Shown here: positions 1 to 8,938 of the stretch, one piece after another
Numbering within the stretch: position 1 is the stretch's first letter
Layout of the letters: each line of letters opens with the position of its first letter
Assembly: GCF_001043005.1 (NCBI RefSeq)
Contig: NZ_JYKZ01000005.1
Coordinates: 1-64,000, forward strand
DNA: 64,000 nt
Reading direction: 5' to 3'
DNA from: Pseudomonas psychrophila
GTDB lineage: Bacteria > Pseudomonadota > Gammaproteobacteria > Pseudomonadales > Pseudomonadaceae
Translations under genes and position numbers: made by a program
Notes under the pieces: generated by a model
Database searches by the model: none
What the model saw: only the letters and a program-made list of their open reading frames with translations
Told to the model about the DNA's origin: nothing

Positions 1-235
1 TGAAATGATGGTTTCGCTCTTACAGCGAGTCACTTTGCAAAAGCGGCAAAGTAACCAAAGCGCTTTCGCCCCCGCGTACGGCCCTCGCTGCGCTCAGGTT
101 CCCTCATTCCGGTCCCGCTCCGTGGGCCCGCCGTGACGGGCCATCCCTGGCCCAACACGGCTCTCCCGGCATCCATGCCGGTCGACCCACTGCGCAGAGC
201 CTCCTCTCGGCCTCCCGAAGGGCAGACAGATCAAA
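1..235. repeat. Intergenic repeat unit A, copy 1
   Basis: This sequence recurs almost unchanged at 701-940, exactly 700 bp later, and again in reverse complement near 48710-48958. It is GC-rich, full of small palindromes (for example GCATCCATGCCGG) and has no credible gene. Reading frames across it give the Arg/Pro-rich translations typical of repeat DNA. The copy starts at base 1 of the window, so its left boundary is not visible. Confidence 0.85.
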
Positions 236-255
236 AACCAGTGCAAAAACAAGAT

Positions 256-701
256 CAACTGCCCGCCGAGGCGGCCTTGTATGTTGGCGCTAAACCGTTT
301 TTCGTAGGGTTCTGTGACGTCTGCGATGCATTTTGCTTTTGCTGGAGCCACACGAATGTCCAGACGACGCGAATGCCCATCACAGAAGGCCGAACGCAGG
401 TGCTGTTATGGGGGTGGCGCGGCTGGACGCCGCGCCAGCCGCGATGGGCCATGGATGGCCCGTCGCGGCGTGCCCCCATGACAGTGCCGGAGAGAGGGAA
501 CCACCGAGCCTGGGCGAGGCGGCCGTATGGTAGGGCAAGCCTTTTTGGTTACTTTTTCGGCGTCTGGAAAAAGTGACCCGCCGTAAGGGCGGAACCCGTA
601 GAAAGTCGTGACATATCGAATGGATATGGACTCGGCATAGGTGCGGGCGCTTCGCAAAACAACGGGCACACGGGGTACATATCCGGCATTCGCGGTTAAC
701 T
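256..701. repeat. Intergenic repeat unit B, copy 1
   Basis: About 430 bp that is present in reverse complement at roughly 48960-49390, including the stretches around GGGGGTGGCGCGGCTGG and GTCACGACTTTC. Its right edge (680-701) carries the 22-bp end sequence TATCCGGCA..TTAACT that bounds the second copy on both sides. Here the left end lacks that sequence and runs into a different junction. No gene is supported. Confidence 0.85.
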
Positions 702-940
702 GAAATGATGGTTTCGCTCTTACAGCGAGTCACTTTGCAAAAGCGGCAAAGTAACCAAAGCGCTTTCGCCCCCGCGTACGGCCCTCGCTGCGCTCAGGTT
801 CCCTCATTCCGGTCCCGCTCCGTGGGCACGCCGTGACGGGCCATCCCTGGCCCAACACGGCTCTCCCGGCATCCATGCCGGTCGACCCACTACGCAGAAC
901 CTCCTCTCGGCCTCCCGAAGGGGCGGGCAGATCAAAAACA
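701..940. repeat. Intergenic repeat unit A, copy 2
   Basis: Direct repeat of 1-235 with only a few substitutions (for example at 887 and 894), spaced exactly 700 bp from the first copy. Together with unit B it forms the B-A block (256-940) that occurs as an inverted copy at about 48700-49400. Confidence 0.85.
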
Positions 941-950
941 CTGCACCCCG

Positions 951-1155
951 AGGCGGCCGACCGGCCGGCCAGGTTGGTGGGTTGCATTCACGATCCGTAG
1001 CAGCTGACGAGCCGTGCGAGGCTGCGCCACTGCGACGCAGCAGTCGTGAAATCGGCTTGCACGGTTAATCAGGCACTGCGCGTATAACTGTTTTGCGACC
1101 GCTGCGCGATCGAACGTAGCCTCGTTATACTCGTCAACTGCTACGTAGAGGGATA
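951..1155. repeat. REP-like palindromic pair, GTAGC(N)GCTGACGAG family, copy 1
   Basis: The two ends are inverted: GTAGCAGCTGACGAG near 1006 and CTCGTCAACTGCTAC near 1130. An inner inverted match is GAGGCTGCG versus CGTAGCCTC. A second copy lies at 1948-2162, including the flanking AGGCGGCCGACCGGCCGG, so the two form a roughly 250-bp direct repeat about 1 kb apart. Confidence 0.8.
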
Positions 1156-1209
1156 GACGACGAATCCTGTAGACGCAGCCGTCGTATAACCCTGCACTGG
1201 GGGGTTTTT

Positions 1210-1479
1210 CTATGCAGGCTGCAATCGCCAACCCAACACATTCAACACGTCACAACCATCTCGCAGTAGCAGCGCAGCCGCCGTGGCAAGATGTTTGAGA
1301 TCAACCGAATCTGCCTGCTGCAATTCGCGGCTGGAGAGTGTTTCCATAAGTTGGGTTGCCGCCAGCATACGGGCCACGGCGTTGGCGTGAAGCACATCGA
1401 GGGGCGTATTGCGGTCGATAAATAAGGCGGGGATGGTGCAGTCGATGGCGGTTAGCGGAATAAATGGATGTTGCGTCAT
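1210..1479 (-). CDS. Small conserved Pseudomonas protein, DUF3077/DUF6124-like
   Basis: An 89-residue soluble protein (MTQHPFIPL...) with no signal peptide or membrane segment. The second half is helical, with alternating Ala/Leu (AVARMLAATQL.., LKHLATAAALLL). This resembles the short Pseudomonas proteins grouped as DUF3077/DUF6124, which have no known function. I chose ATG at 1479 over an upstream in-frame GTG because AAGGAG lies 7-8 bases before it. It is isolated, with repeat blocks on both sides, and has no operon partner. Family assignment is a resemblance from memory and is uncertain; that the frame is a real gene is more likely than not. Confidence 0.5.
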   Translation of the reverse strand: MTQHPFIPLTAIDCTIPALFIDRNTPLDVLHANAVARMLAATQLMETLSSRELQQADSVDLKHLATAAALLLRDGCDVLNVLGWRLQPA

Positions 1480-1904
1480 TAGTGATGCTCCTTGTTGCTG
1501 GGTTGGAACCACACGCTAACGTCGCCAAACGAAAACAGGTGGCCGCTGTACGCGGGTTGGCGAACCGGTAGAACAAGGAACACCGGCAGACCCGAAGATC
1601 TCCCACGTACAGCTGCCATAAAGCATCGCGATGCAAAATACACGCTCTGCCATATATCACAACAGCCCAACGTAACCATTGTTCAAGTTCCAGGTCGCCA
1701 AACCCGGTCGCCTTATTGGCGAGGGCTGACTATAGGCGTCGTGCCGATACCTCAGCAATTGGCAAACCTGTGCGAAAAATCCTGAAAGTTCGTAGTGGGG
1801 CTGGTGATGTGCGGGGCCGCGATTGGGGGCTGTGGTGATAACTGGCAGACCGGGTACATATCCCGCATGGGTACCTAACTGGAATATGGATTTCGCCCCT
1901 CCGC
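1480..1904. other. Intergenic stretch without a supported gene
   Basis: Open frames here overlap each other on the minus strand and lack ribosome-binding sites. The part near 1848-1885 (GGGTACATATCCCGCATGGG...TAACTGG) looks like a decayed copy of the junction between repeat units B and A at 670-720. I see nothing else. Confidence 0.5.
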
Positions 1905-2162
1905 TCGGCCTCCCGAAGGGGCGGGCAGATCAAAAGCACTGCACGCCGAGGCGGCCGACCGGCCGGCCTGGTTGGTGGGTTGCATTCACGATCTGTAGTC
2001 GCTGACGAGTAGTGCGAGGCTGCGTTTGGCTTGGTGCGCCACTGCGACGTAGCAGTCGTGAAATCAGCTAGCACGGTCAATCAGGCACTGCGCGTGTACT
2101 GGTTTTGCGACCGCTGCGCGCTCGAACGCAGCCTCGCACTACTCGTCAGCGACTACAGGGGG
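1905..2162. repeat. REP-like palindromic pair with flanking repeat, copy 2
   Basis: Degenerate direct repeat of about 905-1155. It starts in CGGCCTCCCGAAGGGGCGGG, passes through the AGGCGGCCGACCGGCCGG block, and ends with an inverted pair, GTAGTCGCTGACGAG near 1997 and CTCGTCAGCGACTAC near 2144. The right end abuts the stop codon of the enoyl-CoA hydratase gene at 2171, so it may act as that gene's 3' stabiliser or terminator. Confidence 0.8.
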
Positions 2163-2170
2163 CGCAACGC

Positions 2171-2956
2171 TCAATGCCCTTCAAACCGTGCTGCACGTTT
2201 CTCGATAAATGCCTGCATCCCTTCTTTTTGATCCCTGGATGCAAACAGCAGCGCATTGGCCTTGCGCTCAAGGGCCAGCCCGGTCTCCAGCGGTGCGTCC
2301 ACGCCCGCCAGTATCACTTCCTTGATTTGCTCGGCAGCCAGCGGTGGCATGGCGGCGATCAGTTGGGCCATCTCCAGTGCATATGCCTGTACCTGTTCAT
2401 CATCGACCACGTTACTCACCAACCCCGATATCCAGGCTTCGTCAGCCGTAATCGGCTGCCCGGTCAGGGCCATGCGCATCGCCTTGGCCTTGCCCACGGC
2501 ACGCACCAGCCGTTGGGTGCCACCAATGCCCGGCATGATGCCAATGCGTATCTCGGGCTGGCAAAACCTGGCGCTGCGCCCGGCCACGATGATGTCGGCC
2601 AGCATCGCCAGCTCGCAACCGCCGCCATAGGCATAGCCGCACACCGCAGCAATGACAGGTTTTGGACAATGCTGGATCGGCGCCCAGACCCGCTCGGTGT
2701 GGCGCTGGTAGATATCAATCGGGCCGACGCCAGCCATGCTGTTGATATCGCCGCCAGCGGCAAACACCTTGTCGCCACCCGTCAGCAGGATGCAGCGCAC
2801 CTCAGGGTTTTGCCCCAGCTCTGTGAAGTAGCGTGACAACAACGCCTGCAACTCAAGGCTCAGGGCGTTGGTGGCCTGGGGGCGATTAAGGCGCAGGAGA
2901 GCAACGCCCGGGGTCGGGAATTCAAGCAATACCGGCGCGGCAGATGGGTCTGACAT
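2171..2956 (-). CDS. Enoyl-CoA hydratase/isomerase family protein
   Basis: A 261-residue crotonase-fold protein. It would hydrate a trans-2-enoyl-CoA in a beta-oxidation-like pathway in the cytoplasm. The oxyanion-hole segments are visible ([21 protein letters not shown]). Both catalytic glutamates of true hydratases are in place: Glu in GGGCELAM and Glu in QPEIRIGIMPGIGG. The C-terminus (QKEGMQAFIEKRAARFEGH) is the usual family ending. ATG at 2956 follows GAGGAA. It is divergent from the SDR at 3100 with a 143-bp shared promoter region, so it may belong to the same regulon as the large cluster to its right. It is a paralogue of the hydratase at 19988. The substrate cannot be read from sequence. 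Confidence 0.88.
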   Translation of the reverse strand: MSDPSAAPVLLEFPTPGVALLRLNRPQATNALSLELQALLSRYFTELGQNPEVRCILLTGGDKVFAAGGDINSMAGVGPIDIYQRHTERVWAPIQHCPKPVIAAVCGYAYGGGCELAMLADIIVAGRSARFCQPEIRIGIMPGIGGTQRLVRAVGKAKAMRMALTGQPITADEAWISGLVSNVVDDEQVQAYALEMAQLIAAMPPLAAEQIKEVILAGVDAPLETGLALERKANALLFASRDQKEGMQAFIEKRAARFEGH

Positions 2957-3099
2957 GGGGTTCCTCGTTAACAGGGGCTGTCACCACAGCGTGCGCTGGA
3001 TTGTTGCGTTCACCCGGTTGTGCTTCATCGTCCGTTCAGACGACGAGCAGCCCACGGATTGTCCCTAGAGTGGCTCCATCAGTAGAAAAGGAGCACGTC

Positions 3100-3873
3100 A
3101 TGGGCCAACTCTCAGGGCTGGACTACAGCGGTAAGGTGGTGCTGGTCACCGGCGGTACAAAAGGCATCGGCGCGGGTATCGCCCGCAGCTTTCTGCAAGC
3201 CGGGGCGCAGGTGATTGTGTGTGGCAGGACAACACCTGAAATGTTGCCCGCGGCAGGCTCGAAGCAGGCGATTTTCATGGCATGCGATGTGCGCGACCAG
3301 GAATCGCTCAAGGCGTTGTTCGATGGCATTCGTGCTGACTTCGGTCGTCTCGATGTGGTGATCAACAACGCCGGCGGCAGCCCGCCCGCAGAGGCTGGCA
3401 GCGCATCGCCACGTTTCCACGAAGGCATTATTCGCCTCAATCTCATCGCCCCCTTGAATGTGGCGCAACAGGCCAACGCCCTGATGCAGCAACAGGCCGA
3501 GGGCGGCTGCATCGTGTTTATCGGCAGCATCAGCGCCTTACGCGCATCCCCGGGCACTGCGGCTTATGGCGCGGCCAAGGCCGGGGTATTGGCGCTGGTG
3601 CAATCGCTTGCGGTGGAGTGGGCGCCGAAGGTGCGGGTGGTCGCGGTCAGCCCGGGACTGGTACGCACCGAGCAGGCGCACCTGCATTACGGCGACGAAC
3701 AAGGCATTGCAGCCGTCAGCGCCGGCATTCCGGCCGGGCGCATGGCACTGCCTGAAGACATCGGCAATGCCTGCCTGTTTATCGCGTCGCCCATGGCCGG
3801 CTACGCCAGCGGCTGCAACTTGTTGTTGCACGGCGGCGGCGAACGGCCGGCATTTCTGAGCGCTGCGCACTGA
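3100..3873 (+). CDS. SDR-family NAD(P)-dependent oxidoreductase
   Basis: A 257-residue classical short-chain dehydrogenase. It has the nucleotide-binding motif TGGTKGIG near residue 20, the NNAGG motif, and the catalytic Ser...Tyr-x-x-x-Lys (IGSISAL, then AYGAAKAG). It probably oxidises a hydroxyl or hydroxyacyl-CoA, or reduces the matching ketone. I chose ATG at 3100, which has AAAAGGAG seven bases upstream, rather than an in-frame start at 2944 that has none. It is the first gene of a long co-directional cluster and lies 53 bp before the MaoC/DUF35 gene. A beta-hydroxyacyl-CoA or hydroxysteroid-type dehydrogenase role is possible; the substrate is unknown. Confidence 0.87.
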   Translation: MGQLSGLDYSGKVVLVTGGTKGIGAGIARSFLQAGAQVIVCGRTTPEMLPAAGSKQAIFMACDVRDQESLKALFDGIRADFGRLDVVINNAGGSPPAEAGSASPRFHEGIIRLNLIAPLNVAQQANALMQQQAEGGCIVFIGSISALRASPGTAAYGAAKAGVLALVQSLAVEWAPKVRVVAVSPGLVRTEQAHLHYGDEQGIAAVSAGIPAGRMALPEDIGNACLFIASPMAGYASGCNLLLHGGGERPAFLSAAH

Positions 3874-3926
3874 CGACCTTCAGCGGCGACCACGGGGTTG
3901 CTGCACTTGACACGCAGGAGACGAAC

Positions 3927-4904
3927 TTGGCTGATTCTCAATTGCTAACCGACGTGCGCGCCCTGGTGGGGCGTGAATATGGTCGCGTCTACGCCTGGGA
4001 CGAAGTCAACGCCCCGATGATCCGCCAATGGTGCGAGATCATGGGCGTGGACAACCCGCTTTACACCGATCCGGCCTTTGCCGCCACCAGCGTACAGGAC
4101 GGGCTCGTTGCGCCGCCTGCGATGCTGCAGGTGTGGTGCATGGAAGGCTTTCACCTGAACAACTACGCACCGGGCTCGACCACCGAAAACCCCTATGAAG
4201 TGCTCAAGCTGATTGAGTCTTATGGCTATGCATCAGTGGTGGCGGTGAACTCCGAGTTGACCTTCGAGCGCAATCTGCGTCCGGGCGAAAAACTCTATTA
4301 CACCACCCGGCTGGACTCGGTAGGCGACGAGAAAACCACCGGTCTGGGCACAGGTTTTTTCGTCACGCTGGTGATGAACTACTTCGTTGAACACAAAAGT
4401 GGCGATGAAGCGGTGGGGCAGTTGCTGTTTCGCGTATTCAAGTTCCGCCCGGCCAACAACCACACGCCGCAAGAAGCACCGACCAAGGTCGAGGCAGCCC
4501 CCGCAGTCAAGCGTCCCAAGCCGGGCATGAGCGATGACACCCGTTTCTTCTGGGAAGGTTGTGATGCGGGCAAGTTGCTGATTCAGCGCTGCACCCAGTG
4601 CCAGACCCTGCGCCATCCGCCGGCGCCCGTGTGCATCGAATGCCACTCGTTCGATTGGGACAGCGTGCAGGCCAGCGGCCGTGCCAGCCTCTATTCGTTT
4701 GTGATCATGCACTACCCCGAAGTGGCGCCGTTCGACCATCCCAATCCGATTGGCCTGATCGAGCTGGAAGAAGGGGTGCGCCTGGTGGCCGGGCTTACGG
4801 GCGTCAAGCGTGACGAGCTGAGTATTGGTCAGCCCTTGCAGCTTGAGTTCCAGACCTTCGACGGCGAGCTGACCTTGCCCATGTTCCGGCCTGTGGTCGA
4901 GTAA
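3927..4904 (+). CDS. MaoC-like/DUF35 fusion protein, ChsH2-like
   Basis: A 325-residue two-domain protein. Residues about 10-165 form a hot-dog (MaoC/FAS1-like dehydratase N) domain that lacks the D-x4-H hydratase signature. Residues about 200-325 are a DUF35 unit: a rubredoxin-like zinc ribbon (RCTQCQ...CIECHS) followed by an OB fold. The same architecture occurs in ChsH2 of cholesterol-degrading actinobacteria, where the MaoC part pairs with ChsH1 and the DUF35 part with the aldolase Ltp2. Counterparts of both partners follow here (6022 and 6460). The start is TTG at 3927 with CAGGAG six bases upstream; no better ATG exists. I infer a scaffold and metal/acyl-CoA-binding subunit of a hydratase-aldolase complex. 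Confidence 0.82.
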   Translation: MADSQLLTDVRALVGREYGRVYAWDEVNAPMIRQWCEIMGVDNPLYTDPAFAATSVQDGLVAPPAMLQVWCMEGFHLNNYAPGSTTENPYEVLKLIESYGYASVVAVNSELTFERNLRPGEKLYYTTRLDSVGDEKTTGLGTGFFVTLVMNYFVEHKSGDEAVGQLLFRVFKFRPANNHTPQEAPTKVEAAPAVKRPKPGMSDDTRFFWEGCDAGKLLIQRCTQCQTLRHPPAPVCIECHSFDWDSVQASGRASLYSFVIMHYPEVAPFDHPNPIGLIELEEGVRLVAGLTGVKRDELSIGQPLQLEFQTFDGELTLPMFRPVVE

Positions 4905-4916
4905 GGAGAGGGCAGC

Positions 4917-6050
4917 ATGGATTTCGAATTCACCGAAGACCAGAGCGCCATTGCAGAAATGGCCGGCAGTGTATTTGCCGACTATTGCACCGATGACCGC
5001 TTGCGTCAGTTCGACACCCGCGAGCAGGCCTACATGGAGCCGCTGTGGCAACTGTGCGTAGAAACCGGCCTGCAAGCCCTGGCCATCCCTGAAGCTCAGG
5101 GGGGCAGCGGGTTGGGCATGACCGAGTTGATGCAAGTCCTTCAGGCCCAGGGTCAGGCGCTGGGGCAGGTGCCGTTGTGGCGTCATCAACTGACGGCCGC
5201 GACTCTGGCGCAATTTGCCGATCCCGCCTTGCAGCCTTGGGCGGTTGAAGCTGCGGCCGGGAGGAGGTTGCTGACTCTGGATTTGAGCGGTTTGTACAAC
5301 GCCCAGGGCATTGACCTGAACGCTGTAGAAACGGGCGCAGGATGGTGCATCAATGGTCGTGTTGGCGCCCTGGCGCTGGCCGAGCAATCACAGGCGGCAT
5401 TGCTGCTGGTGAGCGTTGATGGTCAGGCGCGACTGGCATTTGTCGAGCTGGCAAGCAAGACCATCAAGCATCTACCCGGACGTATGACCCACGGTGAAGC
5501 CATTGCCGATTTGCATATCGACGGGCTGCTGATCAGCGCCGAGCAGTTGCTCCCGGCAGCCGCTCTGAGCTGGCTGGAGCCACGGGCCATTGCCTCGCTG
5601 GCGGCGCTGCAACTGGGCGTCAGCGCCGAACAGATTCGCCGCACCGTGGAGTACGTCACCGAGCGTCGCCAGTTCGAGCGCAGTATTGGCAGCTTTCAGG
5701 CCGTGCAGATGAGCATGGCTAACGCCCACATCGCCCTCGAAGCCTTGCGCAGTTGCCTGTGGCAGTTGTGCTATCGCCTGGATGCCGGTCTGCCTGCGCC
5801 GAGCGAAGCATTGGCCACCGCCTGGCAGGCCTGTGAAGCGGGGCATGTGATTGGGCACAACGCCCAGCACGTACACGGCGGTATCGGCGTCGACCTGACG
5901 TACCCGATGCATCGCTTTCTCTACTGGAGCCGCGCTTTGGGCTGTGCCCTGGGTGGATCGGCAGCAAGCCTTGAACGCCTCGGCGACTGGCTGAGCCATA
6001 ACGACAAGCTGGGATGGAAATATGACCTTGCAGAACACCAAGCGCTTTGA
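4917..6050 (+). CDS. Acyl-CoA dehydrogenase family subunit, probably non-catalytic beta-type
   Basis: A 377-residue member of the acyl-CoA dehydrogenase fold. The C-terminal half has the FAD/dimer motifs RRQFERSIGSFQAVQ and QHVHGGIGVDLTYP. The usual middle-domain signature (x-TE-x-x-x-GSD) is absent, and so is the GG(T/A)xEIQ segment near the C-terminus. This is the pattern of the partner subunit in heteromeric dehydrogenases such as ChsE1-ChsE2 or FadE26-FadE27, in which one subunit supplies FAD contacts and the other the catalytic base. The likely partner is the gene at 7639. It starts at ATG 4917 with AAGGAGAGG upstream, 12 bp after the DUF35 fusion gene, and overlaps the next gene by 29 bp. 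Confidence 0.82.
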   Translation: MDFEFTEDQSAIAEMAGSVFADYCTDDRLRQFDTREQAYMEPLWQLCVETGLQALAIPEAQGGSGLGMTELMQVLQAQGQALGQVPLWRHQLTAATLAQFADPALQPWAVEAAAGRRLLTLDLSGLYNAQGIDLNAVETGAGWCINGRVGALALAEQSQAALLLVSVDGQARLAFVELASKTIKHLPGRMTHGEAIADLHIDGLLISAEQLLPAAALSWLEPRAIASLAALQLGVSAEQIRRTVEYVTERRQFERSIGSFQAVQMSMANAHIALEALRSCLWQLCYRLDAGLPAPSEALATAWQACEAGHVIGHNAQHVHGGIGVDLTYPMHRFLYWSRALGCALGGSAASLERLGDWLSHNDKLGWKYDLAEHQAL

Positions 6051-6441
6051 CGACGTGCGCCCCGGCGAAACCCTGCCGGAACTGGCGATCCCGATCACCG
6101 TGGGCCTGGTCACCGGCGGCGCTATTGCCACCCGCGACTACTTTCCCGGCCACCATGACCTGAACGCTGCCCAGGCCCTGGGCTCGCCGCACATCTTCAT
6201 GAACATCCTCACCACCAATGGGCTGGTGCAGCGTTATGTCGAAGAATGGGCCGGCCCCGAGGCACGTTTTGCCTCGCTGAAAATCAAGCTTGGCGCGCCG
6301 AACTACCCTGGCGACAGCATGACGTTCAATGGCGCGGTTACCGGTCTGGACGCCGCCACTCGCACGGTGGAAATCACCCTCAGCGGCAAAAATTCCATGG
6401 GCAACCACGTGACCGGTACGGTCGCGCTGGTTCTGCCCTGA
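6022..6441 (+). CDS. MaoC-family enoyl-CoA hydratase, ChsH1-like
   Basis: A 139-residue single hot-dog domain. The hydratase-2 active-site motif is visible as RDYFPGHHDLNAA (residues about 38-50), with the catalytic Asp and His that the fusion protein at 3927 lacks. In the actinobacterial system ChsH1 and ChsH2 form a heterotetramer that hydrates the unsaturated side-chain acyl-CoA; the same division of labour is inferred here. ATG at 6022 is embedded in the 3' end of the preceding dehydrogenase gene, which suggests translational coupling. The thiolase-like gene starts 18 bp downstream. Confidence 0.84.
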   Translation: MTLQNTKRFDDVRPGETLPELAIPITVGLVTGGAIATRDYFPGHHDLNAAQALGSPHIFMNILTTNGLVQRYVEEWAGPEARFASLKIKLGAPNYPGDSMTFNGAVTGLDAATRTVEITLSGKNSMGNHVTGTVALVLP

Positions 6442-6459
6442 TCGCGGGAGACAGCACAC

Positions 6460-7638
6460 ATGACGCAATCGACACTTTCCGGCAGCGCTGCCATTGTTGG
6501 CCTGGGCGCGACCGAATTCTCGAAAAACTCCGGGCGCACTGAATTGCGCCTGGCGCTTGAAGCCACGTTGGCTGCGTTGAAAGACGCCGGTATCGACCCG
6601 TCCGAGGTTGAGGGTTTCAGCTCGTACTCGGTGGACAAAGTCCCGGAATACGAAATCGCCCGCTTGCTGGGTTGCAAGGACGTCAAGTTCTTCTCCCAGG
6701 TGCCCCACGGTGGCGGTGCGGCCTGCGCACCGATCATGCACGCGGCCATGGCCGTCGCCACGGGTGTAGCCAAAGTGGTGGTGGTTTACCGCGCCATGAA
6801 CGAGCGCTCTTGGTATCGCTTTGGCAGCGGCAGTTACGGCTTTGCCTCCACACCGATCTTTGAAAACGTGAACTACGGCTGGTACATGCCGCACGGCCTG
6901 CATACCCCGGCTTCATGGGTCGGCATGTTTGCCCAGCGCTATATGCACACCTACGGCGCCACCTCTGAAGACTTCGGTCGCGTGGCGGTGGCCGTTCGCG
7001 ATTTTGCCGCCACCAACCCGGCTGCATTCTTTTACGGCAAGCCGATCACCCTGGAAGAACACCAGGCCTCGCGCTGGATCTGCGAGCCGCTGCACTTGCT
7101 CGATTGCTGCCAGGAGTCAGACGGTGCGGTGGCCATGGTGATTACCTCGGCCGAGCGCGCCAAGGACCTGCGTCAGAAGCCGGTGATGATCAAGGCAGGC
7201 TCGCAAGGGATCACCTCGGGCCAGCAAATCATGACCTCGTTCTACCGCGACGACATTACCGGGCTGCCGGAAATGGGCGTGGTCGCCAAAGAGCTGTATC
7301 GCCAGTCGGGCCTGGGTCCGGAGGCGCTGCAAACCGCGGTCATTTACGACCACTTCACCCCGTTCGTACTGCCGCAACTCGAAGAATTCGGTCTGTGCGA
7401 GCGGGGCGAAGCCAAGGAATTTATCCGCGCCGGACACCATGCCCGTGGCGGCAAGTTCCCGATCAATACCCACGGCGGACAATTGGGCGAGGCCTACATT
7501 CACGGCATGAACGGCGTGGCTGAAGCGGTACGTCAGGTGCGCGGCAGTGCGGTCAACCAGGTCGATAACGTGGAAAACGTATTGGTGACTGCTGGCACGG
7601 GTGTTCCCACCAGCGGCCTGATTCTGGGAGCAGCCTGA
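6460..7638 (+). CDS. Thiolase-fold lipid-transfer-type protein, Ltp2-like retro-aldolase candidate
   Basis: A 392-residue thiolase-superfamily protein of the SCP-x/lipid-transfer branch. It does not carry the degradative thiolase Cys (NxxCxSG) or the CxxGHPxGxSG segment. In their places are HGGGAACAP and HGGQLGEAYIHGMNG, plus the family-typical IYDHFTPFVLPQLEEFG with a conserved Tyr. In steroid degraders the equivalent Ltp2 binds the DUF35 domain of ChsH2 and cleaves a beta-hydroxyacyl-CoA by retro-aldol reaction, releasing a short acyl-CoA and a ketone or aldehyde. The neighbouring DUF35 fusion (3927) supports the same role here. ATG 6460 has CGGGAG upstream; the stop is directly followed by the next start. 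Confidence 0.82.
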   Translation: MTQSTLSGSAAIVGLGATEFSKNSGRTELRLALEATLAALKDAGIDPSEVEGFSSYSVDKVPEYEIARLLGCKDVKFFSQVPHGGGAACAPIMHAAMAVATGVAKVVVVYRAMNERSWYRFGSGSYGFASTPIFENVNYGWYMPHGLHTPASWVGMFAQRYMHTYGATSEDFGRVAVAVRDFAATNPAAFFYGKPITLEEHQASRWICEPLHLLDCCQESDGAVAMVITSAERAKDLRQKPVMIKAGSQGITSGQQIMTSFYRDDITGLPEMGVVAKELYRQSGLGPEALQTAVIYDHFTPFVLPQLEEFGLCERGEAKEFIRAGHHARGGKFPINTHGGQLGEAYIHGMNGVAEAVRQVRGSAVNQVDNVENVLVTAGTGVPTSGLILGAA

Positions 7639-8808
7639 ATGTTCGTCGACCTCACGCCCGAACAACATGCCCTGCGCCTGAAGGTGCGGGATTACTTCCA
7701 GAACCTGATGACCCCGCAGTTGCGTGAGCAATTGCGCGGCAAAGAGGGCGGCGAACTGTACCGCGACACCATCCGCCAGATGGGTCGCGACGGCTGGCTG
7801 GCCGTGGGCTGGCCCAAGGAGCACGGCGGGCAGGGGTATGGTCCCACCGAGCAATTTATCTTCTTCGAAGAAGCCAATATCGCCGGTGCGCCGCTGCCGT
7901 TCGTGACCATCAGCACAGTGGGCCCGGCGTTGATGGCCCATGGCACCGAGCTGCAAAAGGCCAAGTTTTTGCCGGGCATAGCCGCAGGCGAAATCATCTT
8001 TGCCATCGGCTATTCCGAACAGGATGCGGGCAGCGACCTGGCCGTGCTCAAAACCACGGCCCGCCTTGAAGGTGACGAGTTTGTGGTCAATGGCAACAAG
8101 CTCTGGACCTCGGGCGCCGAGTCGGCAGATTACATCTGGCTGGCAGCCCGCACCGACCCTGAGCGTCCACGGCACAAGGGGGTGTCGATCCTGATTCTCG
8201 ACACCCAGGCGCAAGGCTTTGCAACCACGGTGATTCCGACCACCAGCAACCCGACCGCGGCCACCTACTACGACAACGTACGGGTGCCCAAAGACATGCT
8301 GGTCGGTGAGTTGAACGGTGGATGGAAGCTCATCACTGCCCAACTGAACCACGAACGACTGGGCCTGGGTGCCTGGTCGGACAAGGTTGTCGGGCTATAT
8401 CGACGGGTTCTGATGTGGGCCAGGGAAACGGATGAAAACGGCGCACGCGCCACCGACAAAGCCTGGGTGCGCGCGGGTCTGGCGCAATGCTACGCCAGGC
8501 TTGAAGCCATGCGCCTGATCAACCTGCGCATTGCCGCTGATCTTGAACGTGAGCGCATGGACGTGGCCCTGGCCTCGACCACCAAGGTCTACGGCTCGGA
8601 ATCGGCAATCGAGATTTTGCGCGTATTGAGCAACATCGTTGGCGCCAATGGCCTGGTTCGTGGCGGCTCGGCGGCGTCGTTGCTGCAGGGCGAGCTGGAG
8701 TACGAAGTGCGTGCCTCGGTCACCCTGACGTTTGGTGGCGGCACCAATGAAATCCAGCGTGAGCTCATAGCCCAATTCGGCCTGGGCATGCCGCGCACCC
8801 AGCGCTAA
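7639..8808 (+). CDS. Acyl-CoA dehydrogenase, probable catalytic alpha subunit
   Basis: A 389-residue acyl-CoA dehydrogenase with a complete middle domain (GYSEQDAGSDLAVL) and the C-terminal GGGTNEIQRELIA segment. At the position where medium-chain enzymes carry the catalytic Glu (YEGT) there is Gly. A Glu in NHERLGLGA could be the base, as in the IVD/LCAD group. It starts one base after the Ltp2-like gene, so the two are tightly co-transcribed. By analogy with ChsE1-ChsE2 I pair it with the subunit at 4917. The gene is followed by a palindromic repeat (8823-8919) that may separate expression of the next pair. Confidence 0.86.
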   Translation: MFVDLTPEQHALRLKVRDYFQNLMTPQLREQLRGKEGGELYRDTIRQMGRDGWLAVGWPKEHGGQGYGPTEQFIFFEEANIAGAPLPFVTISTVGPALMAHGTELQKAKFLPGIAAGEIIFAIGYSEQDAGSDLAVLKTTARLEGDEFVVNGNKLWTSGAESADYIWLAARTDPERPRHKGVSILILDTQAQGFATTVIPTTSNPTAATYYDNVRVPKDMLVGELNGGWKLITAQLNHERLGLGAWSDKVVGLYRRVLMWARETDENGARATDKAWVRAGLAQCYARLEAMRLINLRIAADLERERMDVALASTTKVYGSESAIEILRVLSNIVGANGLVRGGSAASLLQGELEYEVRASVTLTFGGGTNEIQRELIAQFGLGMPRTQR

Positions 8809-8822
8809 CCATTGCCGACAAC

Positions 8823-8919
8823 TGTAGCCGCTGACGAGGTACGAGGCTGCGACAAGGGCCGCAGGCCCTTCAAAGCCACCGGGGCAGCTGCGCAGCCTCG
8901 TACCTCGGCAGCGGCTACA
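8823..8919. repeat. REP-like inverted repeat
   Basis: Two near-perfect inverted arms of about 29 bp. The left arm begins TGTAGCCGCTGACGAGG and the right arm ends CTCGGCAGCGGCTACA, with a small inner hairpin (GGGCCGCAGGCCC). It belongs to the same family as the elements at 951, 1948, 20855 and 63858. It sits between two co-directional genes, where such elements often stabilise upstream mRNA. Confidence 0.85.
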
Positions 8920-8938
8920 AGAACTGAAAGGTAGAGAA

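Noticed and set aside
133..733. Overlapping Arg/Pro-rich frames on both strands in the first repeat block (up to 147 residues)
   Set aside because: They lie in DNA that is repeated three times in the window, overlap one another on both strands, have no ribosome-binding sites and show only the biased composition of GC-rich repeats.
1301..1679. Two minus-strand frames overlapping the small gene at 1210-1479
   Set aside because: They share DNA with a frame that has a good ribosome-binding site and protein-like composition; theirs is Arg/Cys-rich without a start signal.
4233..5387. A 384-residue minus-strand frame opposite the DUF35 fusion and acyl-CoA dehydrogenase genes
   Set aside because: It crosses two recognised genes on the other strand and contains no domain signature.
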